A DNA stretch of 64,000 bases, from NCBI RefSeq assembly GCF_018860965.1, contig NZ_JAHKQF010000008.1, forward strand, positions 558,001-622,000, read 5' to 3'. Made by a program: the position numbers and the translations under genes. Below, one piece after another: positions 43,935-51,879 of this stretch; the stretch's first letter is position 1; every line of letters begins with the position of its first letter. This DNA is from Alteromonas sp. C1M14 (lineage in GTDB: Bacteria > Pseudomonadota > Gammaproteobacteria > Enterobacterales > Alteromonadaceae). Under the pieces are notes generated by a model, which worked only from the letters and a program-made list of their open reading frames with translations, was not told the origin of the DNA and did not search any database.

Positions 43935-44345
43935 ATGCGCTTTTTGTCTCGCCGTCTTGTTATGCCCAGTGATTTAAACTATGCCAATGCACTTTTTGGT
44001 GGCAGGGCCATGGAATGGATTGATGAAGAAGCGGCTATTTTTGTTACCTGTCAGTTAGAAACCAACTGCTTGGTAACAAAGCATATTGGTGAAATCACCT
44101 TTGAATCTCCGGCCTTGCAGGGTGATATTGTAGAGTTTGGTTTAGAAACAAAATCTGTTGGTAGAACATCCATTACCGTATCTTGTTTAGTGCGTAATAA
44201 GGCGACGAAAAAGACCATCTGTTTAGCTGACGACATTGTCTTTGTGACTTTAGATCCTGAAACCCGTAAACCTACTCCCCACGGAAAAAGCATTGAAGGG
44301 TTAAAGAAGCAAACCGAAAAAGAACTTAAAAGCTTAAACCTGTAA
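43935..44345 (+). CDS. Acyl-CoA thioesterase, YciA-like hotdog family
   Basis: A 136-residue hotdog-fold protein. NALFGGRAMEWIDEEAAIFVT is the family active-site block, with the acidic catalytic residue in the helix, and GDIVEFGLETKSVGRTSITVSCLV forms the strands. It hydrolyses acyl-CoA; the preferred chain length is not evident. AAGAGGT lies upstream of the ATG. It shares a 25-bp divergent gap with tmcA. Confidence 0.9.
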   Translation: MRFLSRRLVMPSDLNYANALFGGRAMEWIDEEAAIFVTCQLETNCLVTKHIGEITFESPALQGDIVEFGLETKSVGRTSITVSCLVRNKATKKTICLADDIVFVTLDPETRKPTPHGKSIEGLKKQTEKELKSLNL

Positions 44346-44373
44346 GCATGAAAAAAGGAAACGCACTGCAGTA

Positions 44374-46158
44374 CTAGACGGCGGTCGTTTCCCACTTGCT
44401 AATTAGCGTGGCTAGATCTTCGGCCTGTTCGGCGGTTAGCACACACTCTGGCGCCACCTTAGGTACACCGTCATTTTTAGTGAGGGTGGAAAAAGCCATA
44501 TCGTGACAAAAGCGAATTTGTTCGGGTACCGTTTGCAACGCATTAGACAGGTCAGGATTACAAAGCTTCCACAGCTGTTGATTCACGGCACTATTGAACC
44601 CCCATCGAAGTAGCATCAATGATGTTGCACCGTATAAACAAATTCCGTACTGATCATTGATACACTGTATAAAGGTGGCAAACGAATCAGTTTCTTCCCA
44701 ATTAGTCAGGGCGCCGTCGGCAAACAGGCATTCATCGTGGAATACCAAAAATAAAGAAAGGGTGCCAAAAAGCAACAATTGCTTAATTTGCTCTGTTTCG
44801 TCGTCAGAAAACTTCTTGAAACCAAATAGTGTGTTAAATAGCTCACTACTTAATAGCATACTGTCAGTTAATTGAAGTATTTTGGGAAACCGGCATTGGG
44901 AAGTAAGTAATTGTTGGGCTGCAAAAATCACCGCAAGATGACGGATATTACCTAAACCGAGGTTTCGCCCTATGGCATGTTCAAGGTTTTTAGGAAGGGT
45001 GCCGTAGATGGCGCGACTGGCCTTACTCATTATATGCGCTTGGAAAATGGGGTCTCGCTCAACCAGTGAAACCACTTTGGCCAGGGTCATTTCTTCCTCG
45101 TTCATGTTTAATAAACGCTGAATAGAGTTGGGCAGCGGCGGTAAATTCTCCACCACTTCTACTAAGTTTCCGTTGCCCTTTTGAAAGCGCAGGCGGCTAC
45201 CTAATTGCCTAAGTTGTCCCGCGCTAATACCCGTGTGCTCTTTAAAGCTACGTTCAAAAGAACGTCTGTCGGCAAATCCTAGCTGAGCTGCGGCATCATC
45301 GGTTTTGATACCACTAAGTAGTAGATGACACGACTGGTCGTGTATAAATTCTTTAAGTAGTGCACTAAATGAAATGGACTCTTGGCGTAATTGGCGACGA
45401 AATGCCGATTCGGTTTGTCCAAGTTCAGACGCCACCCATTCTGCACGGATCCTTGCAGGGCTAGAAGCCCGCTGAAATGCGGCCTTCACTCGCTGTTTAA
45501 GGGGCAAGTCATCGGTTTCTTCTAATGTTCCCACCAGCATTTTCTGTATTGATTGAGAATAGAAAAATGAAGGACGGGTGCACCAACTATTGTCGAAGGT
45601 GAGGGAAACGTGAGAAGAGCACGGCTTAATGGTGGCACAGGTTAAGTCAGCGAGTAGGGGGGGGTTATCTTGAGTTGGTAAGCTCATAGTCTGAAAATCG
45701 AACTTTCTGCCAGCTAAGTGCCGAAAAAGGGCGAGAAGAAAGTAACATCGCATATCAGTGAGTATGGCGAATTTGCCGGCGTTAAAGGTAAGCGAGGTGG
45801 CCCCGTTTTCTTCACTAATAACCAAATTAGCCGACGGGCCAAGAAGATGGGCGAATCGTTTGCTTAACACATGTAAAGCATCATCAATATGCTTACTTGC
45901 AGTAAGCAGAACTACCAAGTTGCTCATCTTATTAAAATCGAAGTAACCAATGAGCGAGCGACTTATTTTCTGTCGATGATTAGCCGGACATAAAGATAAA
46001 ATCACACTGGCTAAGGTGTCTTCTGGCAAATTACCAGATTCTAATTCCGTTACATTATCGAGAATGGTGCTATCTCTATCATCACTGATGCCTAGATCGC
46101 GGCGAAGACTCAATAAAGCCCGAATGATAGCCGACCAGAATAACCCTTGATACTGCAC
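44374..46158 (-). CDS. AraC-type regulator fused to an HDOD domain
   Basis: A 594-residue protein with an unusual architecture. Residues ~1-210 resemble the sensor part of OruR/ArgR-type AraC regulators (LLGPSANLVI, FRHLAGRKFDF). Residues ~225-325 are an AraC helix-turn-helix pair (VASELGQTESAFRRQLRQESISFSALLKEF and DDAAAQLGFADRRSFERSFKEHTGISAGQLRQ). Residues ~335-590 resemble an HDOD domain (VENLPPLPNSIQRLLNMNEEEMTLAKVVSLVERDPIFQAHIMSKAS). The start is GTG at 46158 with AGGAG five bases upstream. It may control the neighbouring c-di-GMP/PEP-CTERM gene or others; the targets are unknown. Confidence 0.75.
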   Translation of the reverse strand: MQYQGLFWSAIIRALLSLRRDLGISDDRDSTILDNVTELESGNLPEDTLASVILSLCPANHRQKISRSLIGYFDFNKMSNLVVLLTASKHIDDALHVLSKRFAHLLGPSANLVISEENGATSLTFNAGKFAILTDMRCYFLLALFRHLAGRKFDFQTMSLPTQDNPPLLADLTCATIKPCSSHVSLTFDNSWCTRPSFFYSQSIQKMLVGTLEETDDLPLKQRVKAAFQRASSPARIRAEWVASELGQTESAFRRQLRQESISFSALLKEFIHDQSCHLLLSGIKTDDAAAQLGFADRRSFERSFKEHTGISAGQLRQLGSRLRFQKGNGNLVEVVENLPPLPNSIQRLLNMNEEEMTLAKVVSLVERDPIFQAHIMSKASRAIYGTLPKNLEHAIGRNLGLGNIRHLAVIFAAQQLLTSQCRFPKILQLTDSMLLSSELFNTLFGFKKFSDDETEQIKQLLLFGTLSLFLVFHDECLFADGALTNWEETDSFATFIQCINDQYGICLYGATSLMLLRWGFNSAVNQQLWKLCNPDLSNALQTVPEQIRFCHDMAFSTLTKNDGVPKVAPECVLTAEQAEDLATLISKWETTAV

Positions 46159-46360
46159 ATGTTCTCCTGTTTATCTGCGTGAGTTCCGTTCGCCCGTTAA
46201 GCATATAAGAAAAAAGCGTGCTATTACAGAGCGTCATGTTTTTCCTTGACGGACAAATCTGTAGCAAAGAAAGCGCAGAAGTGTCCTGTTATCCCCACCG
46301 GGTACATTTTATTATTTCCCCTGTGATGACAATCCTGAAACCGTCACTTTCAGGGTAGTG

Positions 46361-46440
46361 TACACGCCAAACCTGTTGTGAGGCAGGGACGGAAAGCCAC
46401 GGATCTTACTACCGCCAGTAAGATAGCCGGGTTGCAGTGC
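46361..46440 (+). ncRNA. Cyclic di-GMP-I riboswitch (GEMM)
   Basis: Conserved GEMM-I parts appear in order: GCCAAACC, a stem CCTGTT/GGCAGG capped by the GNRA tetraloop GTGA (46372-46387), GGGACGGAAAGCC, a second hairpin ATCTTAC/GTAAGAT (46403-46423), and GATAGCCGGGTTGC. P1 forms from CACGC (46363-46367) and GCAGTG (46434-46439) with one bulge. The P1 3' strand GCAGTG can instead pair with CACTGC (46466-46471), three bases before the Shine-Dalgarno AAGGA (46474-46478). Ligand binding would break that second pairing, so an ON switch for translation is likely, as inference. Confidence 0.88.
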
Positions 46441-46484
46441 ATGTTGTTAACTATTACAAAGCAAACACTGCTCAAGGAACTTAT

Positions 46485-47141
46485 ATGAAATTTAGCATGA
46501 AAGCTGCAACTTTGCTGGCCACATTCTGTGCCTTTATCGCACAGGCAGATATTATCAACACTTACGATATTGATTTTGAAAATCAAACACTAACCGCTCA
46601 TGGTCAAAATGATGGTAGCTATTCCACATGGGACAACGGGGGCAGTGTTTTAAATCTGCAAGAGAACTCGTGGTTTGTACTGAATCTCGAAGATGCATTT
46701 GGTATCGAAAGTCTAGATTTAAACAGCGCCGATTCGCAATTTGAGCTTTCATTTGATTTTCGTATGCAAGCTACCGGTAACGATCCTTTGGCTTACTCTG
46801 AGATTGCCGGTATCTGGTTGGCAGACTTTACAAAGGGTGAGCAAGACCATGATGCATCACGAACCTTTTCATTAGCCGGTACACAAGGTTTCGGCCTTGA
46901 TGACTTTAGCTATACCGATGATTCTCAGTGGCAATCATTTTCTTTTACCTTAGATGATTACCTGTCAGGACTGGTAACGGATATCGTATTTATTAACGAC
47001 TGTGATGCATCGAACGGTTGTAACGATATGACCGTTCGTTTCCGTAATGCTTCCATTTCAGAAGTCAGTGAACCTACCGCCATGTCACTGATCCTTCTTG
47101 GAGTGGGCTTTATGGGATGGCGCGCTAGACGCCAAAAATAG
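46485..47141 (+). CDS. PEP-CTERM sorting domain protein
   Basis: A 218-residue exported protein. The signal peptide MKFSMKAATLLATFCAFIAQA is followed by a beta-rich domain (SWFVLNLEDAFGIESLDL, FELSFDFRMQATG), and the C-terminus is a variant PEP-CTERM tail: SEPTAMSLILLGVGFMGWRARRQK, that is an EPT/PEP motif, a hydrophobic helix and basic residues. Such proteins are processed by an exosortase (not in this window) and are often linked to extracellular polysaccharide. ATG at 46485 has AAGGA six bases upstream. It is the only gene behind the c-di-GMP riboswitch and is followed by a terminator. Confidence 0.87.
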   Translation: MKFSMKAATLLATFCAFIAQADIINTYDIDFENQTLTAHGQNDGSYSTWDNGGSVLNLQENSWFVLNLEDAFGIESLDLNSADSQFELSFDFRMQATGNDPLAYSEIAGIWLADFTKGEQDHDASRTFSLAGTQGFGLDDFSYTDDSQWQSFSFTLDDYLSGLVTDIVFINDCDASNGCNDMTVRFRNASISEVSEPTAMSLILLGVGFMGWRARRQK

Positions 47142-47157
47142 GGCTTTTGCCCACCTT

Positions 47158-47187
47158 GCCCGCCACGTCACACTGCGGGCTTTTTTA
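47158..47187 (+). terminator. Rho-independent terminator after the PEP-CTERM gene
   Basis: GCCCGC, an 11-base loop, GCGGGC and TTTTTT, 17 bases after the stop codon. Confidence 0.85.
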
Positions 47188-47280
47188 TCCTCCCTACGGC
47201 AGTCTTCACCTTGACTCAACCTCAATAGTTGATAGACTGCCGAGCGTCGTTATCTATACAAGCAATGATAGCGACAACTC

Positions 47281-47365
47281 TAGGCCAAGGGGTGCCGCAA
47301 ACAGCGGCTGAGATCCTAAATGGGAACCCTTTAACCTGATCCGGATAATGCCGGCGTAGGGATGG
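47281..47365 (+). ncRNA. TPP riboswitch aptamer (THI box)
   Basis: The conserved THI-box segments are present: AGGGGTGCC, GCTGAGATC, ACCCTTTAACCTGATCCGG, ATAATGCCGGCGTAGGGA. These form the pyrimidine-sensing and pyrophosphate-sensing arms of the aptamer. It controls the thiamine uptake operon that starts at 47434. Confidence 0.96.
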
Positions 47366-47400
47366 TAAATCTATAATTTAGCCTCAATACCTTCCGTAAA

Positions 47401-47430
47401 GCCGGATCTTTTTTACACGTAAAGAGATCC
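47401..47430 (+). promoter_or_regulatory. Translational expression platform of the TPP riboswitch
   Basis: GGATCTTTTT (from 47404) can pair with AAAGAGATCC (47421-47430), covering the Shine-Dalgarno AAAGAG. Alternatively CCGGATC (47402-47408) can pair with GATCCGG (47338-47344) inside the aptamer. Thus without TPP the aptamer strand frees the ribosome site, and with TPP the site is sequestered. This mutually exclusive pairing is seen directly; the regulatory direction is inferred from known THI boxes. Confidence 0.65.
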
Positions 47431-47433
47431 CAA

Positions 47434-49488
47434 ATGAAAAAAAGCATACTCACTCTCGCATTATTGGCATCTCCTGCATTTGCAGAAAGCCAAGAAGATA
47501 TAGAACGCATCACGGTGACCGGCGATTTTCGCCAAACTACTCTCGCTCAACTTAGTGCCAGCGCGTCGGTTATCGACGTCCAACGGGTGGATAGTCGACA
47601 GACAAATCATATCGATGGCATGTTAAATATTGCTCCTAATGTCAACTTCGCCACTGGCGCTTCAAGAGGGCGCTTTGTTCAAATTCGTGGTATTGGAGAA
47701 CGCAGTCAATTTGCTGAGCCCATCAATCCCTCGGTAAGCTTTTTAGTTGATGATTTTGACTTTTCTGGTTTAGCCGCCGCTGGGGTATTGTTCGATATTC
47801 AGCAGGTTGAAGTTTATCGCGGGCCGCAGGCAACGGTATTTGGCACGGGCGCCCTTGCCGGCGCGGTGAAGCTAGTTAGCCAGCCCACCGGCGATGATAC
47901 CGACAGTCATATTTCCATGTCGGCGGGAAATACCTCCTTATTTCGCGTGGAAGGTGCCCATGGCGGCATGCTTAGCGATACCTTGGGTTTCCGTGCTGCC
48001 TTTGTTCATAACACCAGCGATGGGTTTATGGAAAATGATTTCTTAGACCGCGATGATACCAATGGTATTGATGAAGACGCCGCCCATTTGGCCTTCGACT
48101 GGCAAGCGTCAGATGACACATCCGTGGCGATAAACTATCGTTGGTACGATATTGATAATGGTTACGACGCCTTTTCTTTAGATAACGACCGGCACACCTT
48201 GTCAGACGAGCCCGGTTTTGACCGCCAGCAAACCCACGCGGTGAGTGCTCATGTCTATCACAACACGGATGCTGGGCTTATTGAAGTCATCCTTACCCAT
48301 GCCAGTCACAATATTGAATATGGTTATGACGAAGATTGGACTTACACAGGGTTTCATCCGTGGGGCTATACCTCCTTTGATGCCTATTATAGAGACGTGG
48401 ATCAGCAAACCGCGGAGTTACGCTTTACGTCGGCGCCTAGTCAACGTCTATTCAATGACTCAACGGACTGGGTTATTGGCGCACGTTTTAATCAAAGTGA
48501 GCAAGACTTATTACGTCAATATACCTATAACGATGGTGATTTTATCAGTGAGTTTAAACCCACTACCACCGCGGTATATGGTCAACTTGACACCCAGCTT
48601 AGCGACAAACTTATTTTAACCAGTGCTTTGCGAGTGGAGAATTACGCATACGATTACAACGATAATGCCAGCGTAGTCTTTGATGATGACACCACCATGG
48701 TGGGGGGAAAGTTAGCTCTTTCTTATCAACTTGGAGAACGGTTCTTATATGCCAGTGTTTCACGGGGTTATAAAGGGGCAGGGATTAACTATGATGAAGA
48801 AGTGAGCGAATCCCGTCGCTTTTTCGACGCCGAATATAATCTGAATTACGAGATTGGGTTTAAAGGGCACCTGTTCACCCCAGAACTCACCGCCCGTGCT
48901 GCCATTTTTTATATGGACAGGGAAAACACCCAAATCAGCGATTATGATGTGCAAACCCGAGAAGATGGTTCTGCTGCATTTGTGGATATTATTGCCAATG
49001 CTGATGTGGGGACAAACAAAGGTGCGGAACTAGAACTGACCTGGCAGGTCAGTGAAGCCTGGATCCTTAGTGGCAGTCTAGGGTATTTAAATGCCACCTT
49101 TGAAGGTTATGAAACGGCTGATGGCAATTATGTCCAACGCCAACAGCAAGCGCAGGCACCCCGTTATACGGCGAACCTTTTTAGTGAGTGGTGGATAACG
49201 GACCATTTGGTGTGGCAAATTGATATGGATTTTAAAGACGAATATCGATTCTCCGATGGTCACGATGAAACCTCACCGGCGACCACCTTATATAACACTG
49301 ACATCAGCTGGGTGGCGGGTAATTGGCGTACATCGTTATGGGTAAAAAATCTATTCGACAAAACCTATTACACCCGTGGCTTTGGTGGCTTTAGTAACGA
49401 TCCCCGTGATGAGTACGCTTTCCCTGAACCCTATTATCAGCTTGGTGATGGCCGTCAATTTGGGGTAACCGCCCGTTTTCAATTTTAA
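47434..49488 (+). CDS. TonB-dependent receptor, thiamine-regulated
   Basis: A 684-residue outer-membrane receptor. The signal peptide ends SPAFA; the plug follows with IERITVTGDFRQ, RGRFVQIRGIGERSQF and VEVYRGPQATVFGTGALAGAVKLVS; then a beta-barrel ending RFQF. It is first in an operon behind a TPP riboswitch, followed by thiamine-binding, permease and kinase genes, so thiamine or a thiamine precursor is the inferred ligand. TPP-regulated TonB receptors are described by comparative genomics in several proteobacteria. Confidence 0.93.
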   Translation: MKKSILTLALLASPAFAESQEDIERITVTGDFRQTTLAQLSASASVIDVQRVDSRQTNHIDGMLNIAPNVNFATGASRGRFVQIRGIGERSQFAEPINPSVSFLVDDFDFSGLAAAGVLFDIQQVEVYRGPQATVFGTGALAGAVKLVSQPTGDDTDSHISMSAGNTSLFRVEGAHGGMLSDTLGFRAAFVHNTSDGFMENDFLDRDDTNGIDEDAAHLAFDWQASDDTSVAINYRWYDIDNGYDAFSLDNDRHTLSDEPGFDRQQTHAVSAHVYHNTDAGLIEVILTHASHNIEYGYDEDWTYTGFHPWGYTSFDAYYRDVDQQTAELRFTSAPSQRLFNDSTDWVIGARFNQSEQDLLRQYTYNDGDFISEFKPTTTAVYGQLDTQLSDKLILTSALRVENYAYDYNDNASVVFDDDTTMVGGKLALSYQLGERFLYASVSRGYKGAGINYDEEVSESRRFFDAEYNLNYEIGFKGHLFTPELTARAAIFYMDRENTQISDYDVQTREDGSAAFVDIIANADVGTNKGAELELTWQVSEAWILSGSLGYLNATFEGYETADGNYVQRQQQAQAPRYTANLFSEWWITDHLVWQIDMDFKDEYRFSDGHDETSPATTLYNTDISWVAGNWRTSLWVKNLFDKTYYTRGFGGFSNDPRDEYAFPEPYYQLGDGRQFGVTARFQF

Positions 49489-49499
49489 GGAGTTGTAAT

Positions 49500-49769
49500 A
49501 TGCAAGTAATGGTAGAACTTTCACTTTACCCATTGGTTAACGCCTATATTCCACCTATTCAACAGTTTATTGACCGCTTGAACAGTTACCCGGGGCTCAC
49601 GGTTACCACCTGTTCCACCAGTACCCAGGTTACGGGGGATTACAGCGAGGTGATGACGATCTTAGGTAAAGAAATGCAACGCACCCACGAAGAAGTCGGG
49701 CAGGCAATATTTGTCGCTAAATTCTTAAATTTTGATGCCATGCAAGAGCGAAAAAACACCGATGACTGA
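49500..49769 (+). CDS. Thiamine-binding protein, COG0011/YkoF-like
   Basis: An 89-residue ferredoxin-like-fold protein: MQVMVELSLYPLVNAYIPPIQQFIDRLNSYPGLTVTTCSTSTQVTGDYSEVM. Members of this family (COG0011, related to YkoF) bind thiamine or HMP and sit with thiamine transport genes. No signal peptide is seen, so it is cytoplasmic. GGAG precedes the ATG and the stop overlaps the permease start by eight bases. It may sense or buffer imported vitamin. Confidence 0.82.
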   Translation: MQVMVELSLYPLVNAYIPPIQQFIDRLNSYPGLTVTTCSTSTQVTGDYSEVMTILGKEMQRTHEEVGQAIFVAKFLNFDAMQERKNTDD

Positions 49770-50379
49770 CTTTCAGTCGTTTGTAAGTCAGATCGCAGAC
49801 ACCCAGCTAGCAGAGTGGTGTGCTGTGATCTTGGCTTTAGCCTATGTTTGGCTGGCGGCAAAGCAAAACCGATGGTGCTGGTTGTGCGCATTTATTAGTA
49901 CCGCTATCTATACCTGGCTATTTTGGCAGGTGACACTTCCGTTTCAGTCTGCCCTTAATTTGTATTACATGGTCATGGCCGGTTACGGATATTACCAGTG
50001 GAACAAGAGCACCACCTCTCCGAGTGGCGTGCAGTCTTGGCGTTGGTGGTATCACCTTATTATCATTCCTCTGGCCTTGCTTCTTGGCTGGGGCTTGTCG
50101 TTATGGGCGGAAGGCCAATTTAATAGTGCGTATCTGCAACTTGATGCCTGTATACAGGTGCTTAGTGTAATAACGACCTTTATGGTGGCCCATAAAGTGC
50201 TGCAAAATTGGTTGTACTGGTTTGTGATCAATCTTGCGTCGGCATACCTTTATGCCCAAAGCGGGCTCACGCTGTCGGCCTGTTTGTTCCTAGGTTATGT
50301 GGGGTTTGCGGTATACGGCTATATTACTTGGCGACGACAATGGAGAGAGCAGGAAAATGACACCTACGCTTATCCTTGA
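49762..50379 (+). CDS. pnuT: PnuC family vitamin transporter, probably PnuT (thiamine)
   Basis: A 205-residue inner-membrane protein with seven hydrophobic segments, including LALAYVWLAAKQNRWCWLCAFISTAIYTWLFW and NLYYMVMAGYGYYQWNK, typical of PnuC facilitators (repeated WxxxN/YxxYxW elements). PnuC proteins move NAD precursors, riboflavin or thiamine down gradient with metabolic trapping by a kinase. TPP riboswitch control and the kinase gene next door indicate the thiamine type, PnuT, as characterised in Shewanella. ATG at 49762 overlaps the previous stop; a longer frame lies in the upstream gene. Confidence 0.9.
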   Translation: MTDFQSFVSQIADTQLAEWCAVILALAYVWLAAKQNRWCWLCAFISTAIYTWLFWQVTLPFQSALNLYYMVMAGYGYYQWNKSTTSPSGVQSWRWWYHLIIIPLALLLGWGLSLWAEGQFNSAYLQLDACIQVLSVITTFMVAHKVLQNWLYWFVINLASAYLYAQSGLTLSACLFLGYVGFAVYGYITWRRQWREQENDTYAYP

Positions 50380-51130
50380 TGCACTGCGAAAGCCATTGGC
50401 GTTGTCTGCGTCGGCTAAATGTGTTCGTATTGGAGGGGGGAAGGTTAACCATGTTTTCAGACTCACCGATGGCCAGCGGCAATTTGCAGTGAAGGACCTA
50501 GGCGAAGATGATTTTACCGGCATTGACCGAGCTGAGCAGTTACGGTTGCAACGACGGCTGGCTGAACAGGGGATTGCTCCTGCGCCTTGTTGGCTTAACG
50601 ACGGGCAAACCTTGTGGGTAGAAAAATGGGTTGAAGGCATTGGCTCAGACTCACCTGCGTTGCCAGAACTACCGGCATTGGCCCAAGCCCTTGCCACGGT
50701 TCATAAACAGAACGTGGATGCAAAACCCTTATGTTTGGCCAATCGTTGGCGGCATTATATTGCCAAAGCGCAGCTATCATGTCGGCACCCTCTGGTTAAG
50801 GAAGCCGAAGCCTTAATGGTTAAGCATAAGCTAAACGATAAAAATAATCCGCAATGGGTACTTTGCCACAACGATTTGTCTTATGGACATTTGGTCGACC
50901 CGATACAGCCGATGATTGTTGACTGGGAGTATGCCGCCAGAGGGAATCGCTTTTTCGATGTGGTTGCCTGTGCTCAAATTAACGGATTAAATGGGTCACA
51001 ATCGCAACAGTTGTGTGCGTTGTATGCAGATAAAGCGAACCTGCAATATGAGAATGTCGTGAATGGCTTCCATGAACAGGAGCCGGTGGTCACCCTAACG
51101 GCGGAGTTGTGGTACTTGGCGTCTCAATGA
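50357..51130 (+). CDS. Probable thiamine kinase (APH/choline kinase fold)
   Basis: A 257-residue phosphotransferase of the aminoglycoside-phosphotransferase fold. The nucleotide lysine is in RQFAVKDLG, the catalytic loop is VLCHNDLSYGHLVD and the metal site is MIVDWEYAARGNRFFDV. The usual HxDxxxxN Asn position appears as His. ThiK-like enzymes phosphorylate thiamine and trap it in the cell, which suits a facilitated-diffusion PnuT. ATG at 50357 with AGGA upstream is chosen; it overlaps pnuT by 23 bases. A short hairpin (CTCAATG/CATTGAG, 51123-51140) spans the stop. Confidence 0.83.
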   Translation: MTPTLILDALRKPLALSASAKCVRIGGGKVNHVFRLTDGQRQFAVKDLGEDDFTGIDRAEQLRLQRRLAEQGIAPAPCWLNDGQTLWVEKWVEGIGSDSPALPELPALAQALATVHKQNVDAKPLCLANRWRHYIAKAQLSCRHPLVKEAEALMVKHKLNDKNNPQWVLCHNDLSYGHLVDPIQPMIVDWEYAARGNRFFDVVACAQINGLNGSQSQQLCALYADKANLQYENVVNGFHEQEPVVTLTAELWYLASQ

Positions 51131-51223
51131 CCTCATTGAGGATAAAAAACAGGCTAAAACGAACGGTTTTTGTGCGTATTGTTTGAAAGCTAAGCAAAGA
51201 GATTGAAATGGCATTAAAAAGGC

Positions 51224-51251
51224 TTTACCTTTGAATTGTCATACGTATAAT
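51224..51251 (+). promoter_or_regulatory. Promoter of tRNA-Trp
   Basis: TTTACC (51224-51229) and TATAAT (51246-51251) with a 16-bp spacer, ending 12 bases before the tRNA; a GC-containing discriminator (GCACAGCGCGC) follows. Confidence 0.7.
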
Positions 51252-51263
51252 GCACAGCGCGCT

Positions 51264-51340
51264 AGGGGTGTAGTTCGAATTGGTAGAACAGCGGTCTCCA
51301 AAACCGATGGTTGGGGGTTCGAGTCCCTCCACCCCTGCCA
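51264..51340 (+). tRNA. tRNA-Trp (CCA anticodon)
   Basis: A 77-nt tRNA with acceptor AGGGGTG/CACCCCT, G73 and an encoded CCA (51338-51340). The anticodon loop CTCCAAA gives anticodon CCA at 51298-51300. The D-loop is one base longer than in E. coli trpT, and the outermost anticodon-stem pair is G-A. It is a single-gene unit. Confidence 0.96.
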
Positions 51341-51392
51341 TTTCTCTCCTAGGTAAGTTATACTTTTCCTATCTTTCTTTACGTGAAAAATC

Positions 51393-51872
51393 ATGGCACT
51401 AACCCTTACGGCTTATCAAATAGCAGTTCTCCAAGAAATGGATATTTGTGTTTGGACTTTGCAGTCTGATAAGGACAAAGCACAGCCTGATTCTTCCCAC
51501 TCATCGCCGAACAAAGCGATGCAAGAGAGTGCCGTCACTGCCAAGGAGCAAGATCCCATCGCTCAAATGCGAGCGGCTATCGGTACGAAGCCAACCGCTG
51601 CGCCGAAAGAAAAGCCACCGCATACCGATTCTTCCAAATCTGACCGTGTGACTGCCAGCACAACAATGCCGTTCAGCAAAGCTGAAATGGGCCGGTTAGC
51701 TTTAGATATCGACAGGGCTATTCATTTTCTTGCGCCTCAGGCCGAACCACAATGGGTGAAAGGAGAGCCGCTTACCGTGACGTCCACTTGTATTACATTC
51801 CCTCACAACGAGCCACAACTCAGTGGCGAGGAAAAAAAAGCGTTATGGCATCAACTATGTTCTGTATTTTAG
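51393..51872 (+). CDS. holD: DNA polymerase III psi subunit (HolD-like)
   Basis: A 159-residue protein. The N-terminal AYQIAVLQEMDICVWTLQ matches the HolD start (in E. coli the psi segment that binds the chi subunit), and the C-terminal half has the psi-like pattern ending GEEKKALWHQLCSVF (E. coli: RAALWQQIC). A low-complexity, Ser/Pro/Lys-rich linker of ~60 residues separates them. The holD-rimI order is conserved in gammaproteobacteria and strongly supports the call, as psi sequences diverge fast. Psi links the clamp loader to chi and SSB. The ribosome-binding site is weak. Confidence 0.82.
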   Translation: MALTLTAYQIAVLQEMDICVWTLQSDKDKAQPDSSHSSPNKAMQESAVTAKEQDPIAQMRAAIGTKPTAAPKEKPPHTDSSKSDRVTASTTMPFSKAEMGRLALDIDRAIHFLAPQAEPQWVKGEPLTVTSTCITFPHNEPQLSGEEKKALWHQLCSVF

Positions 51873-51879
51873 GTCACAG

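Noticed and set aside
46334-46353. Hairpin CCTGAAA/TTTCAGG taken as a terminator
   Set aside because: No T-tract follows on either strand, and it lies upstream of both flanking genes, so it is not an end-of-gene signal.
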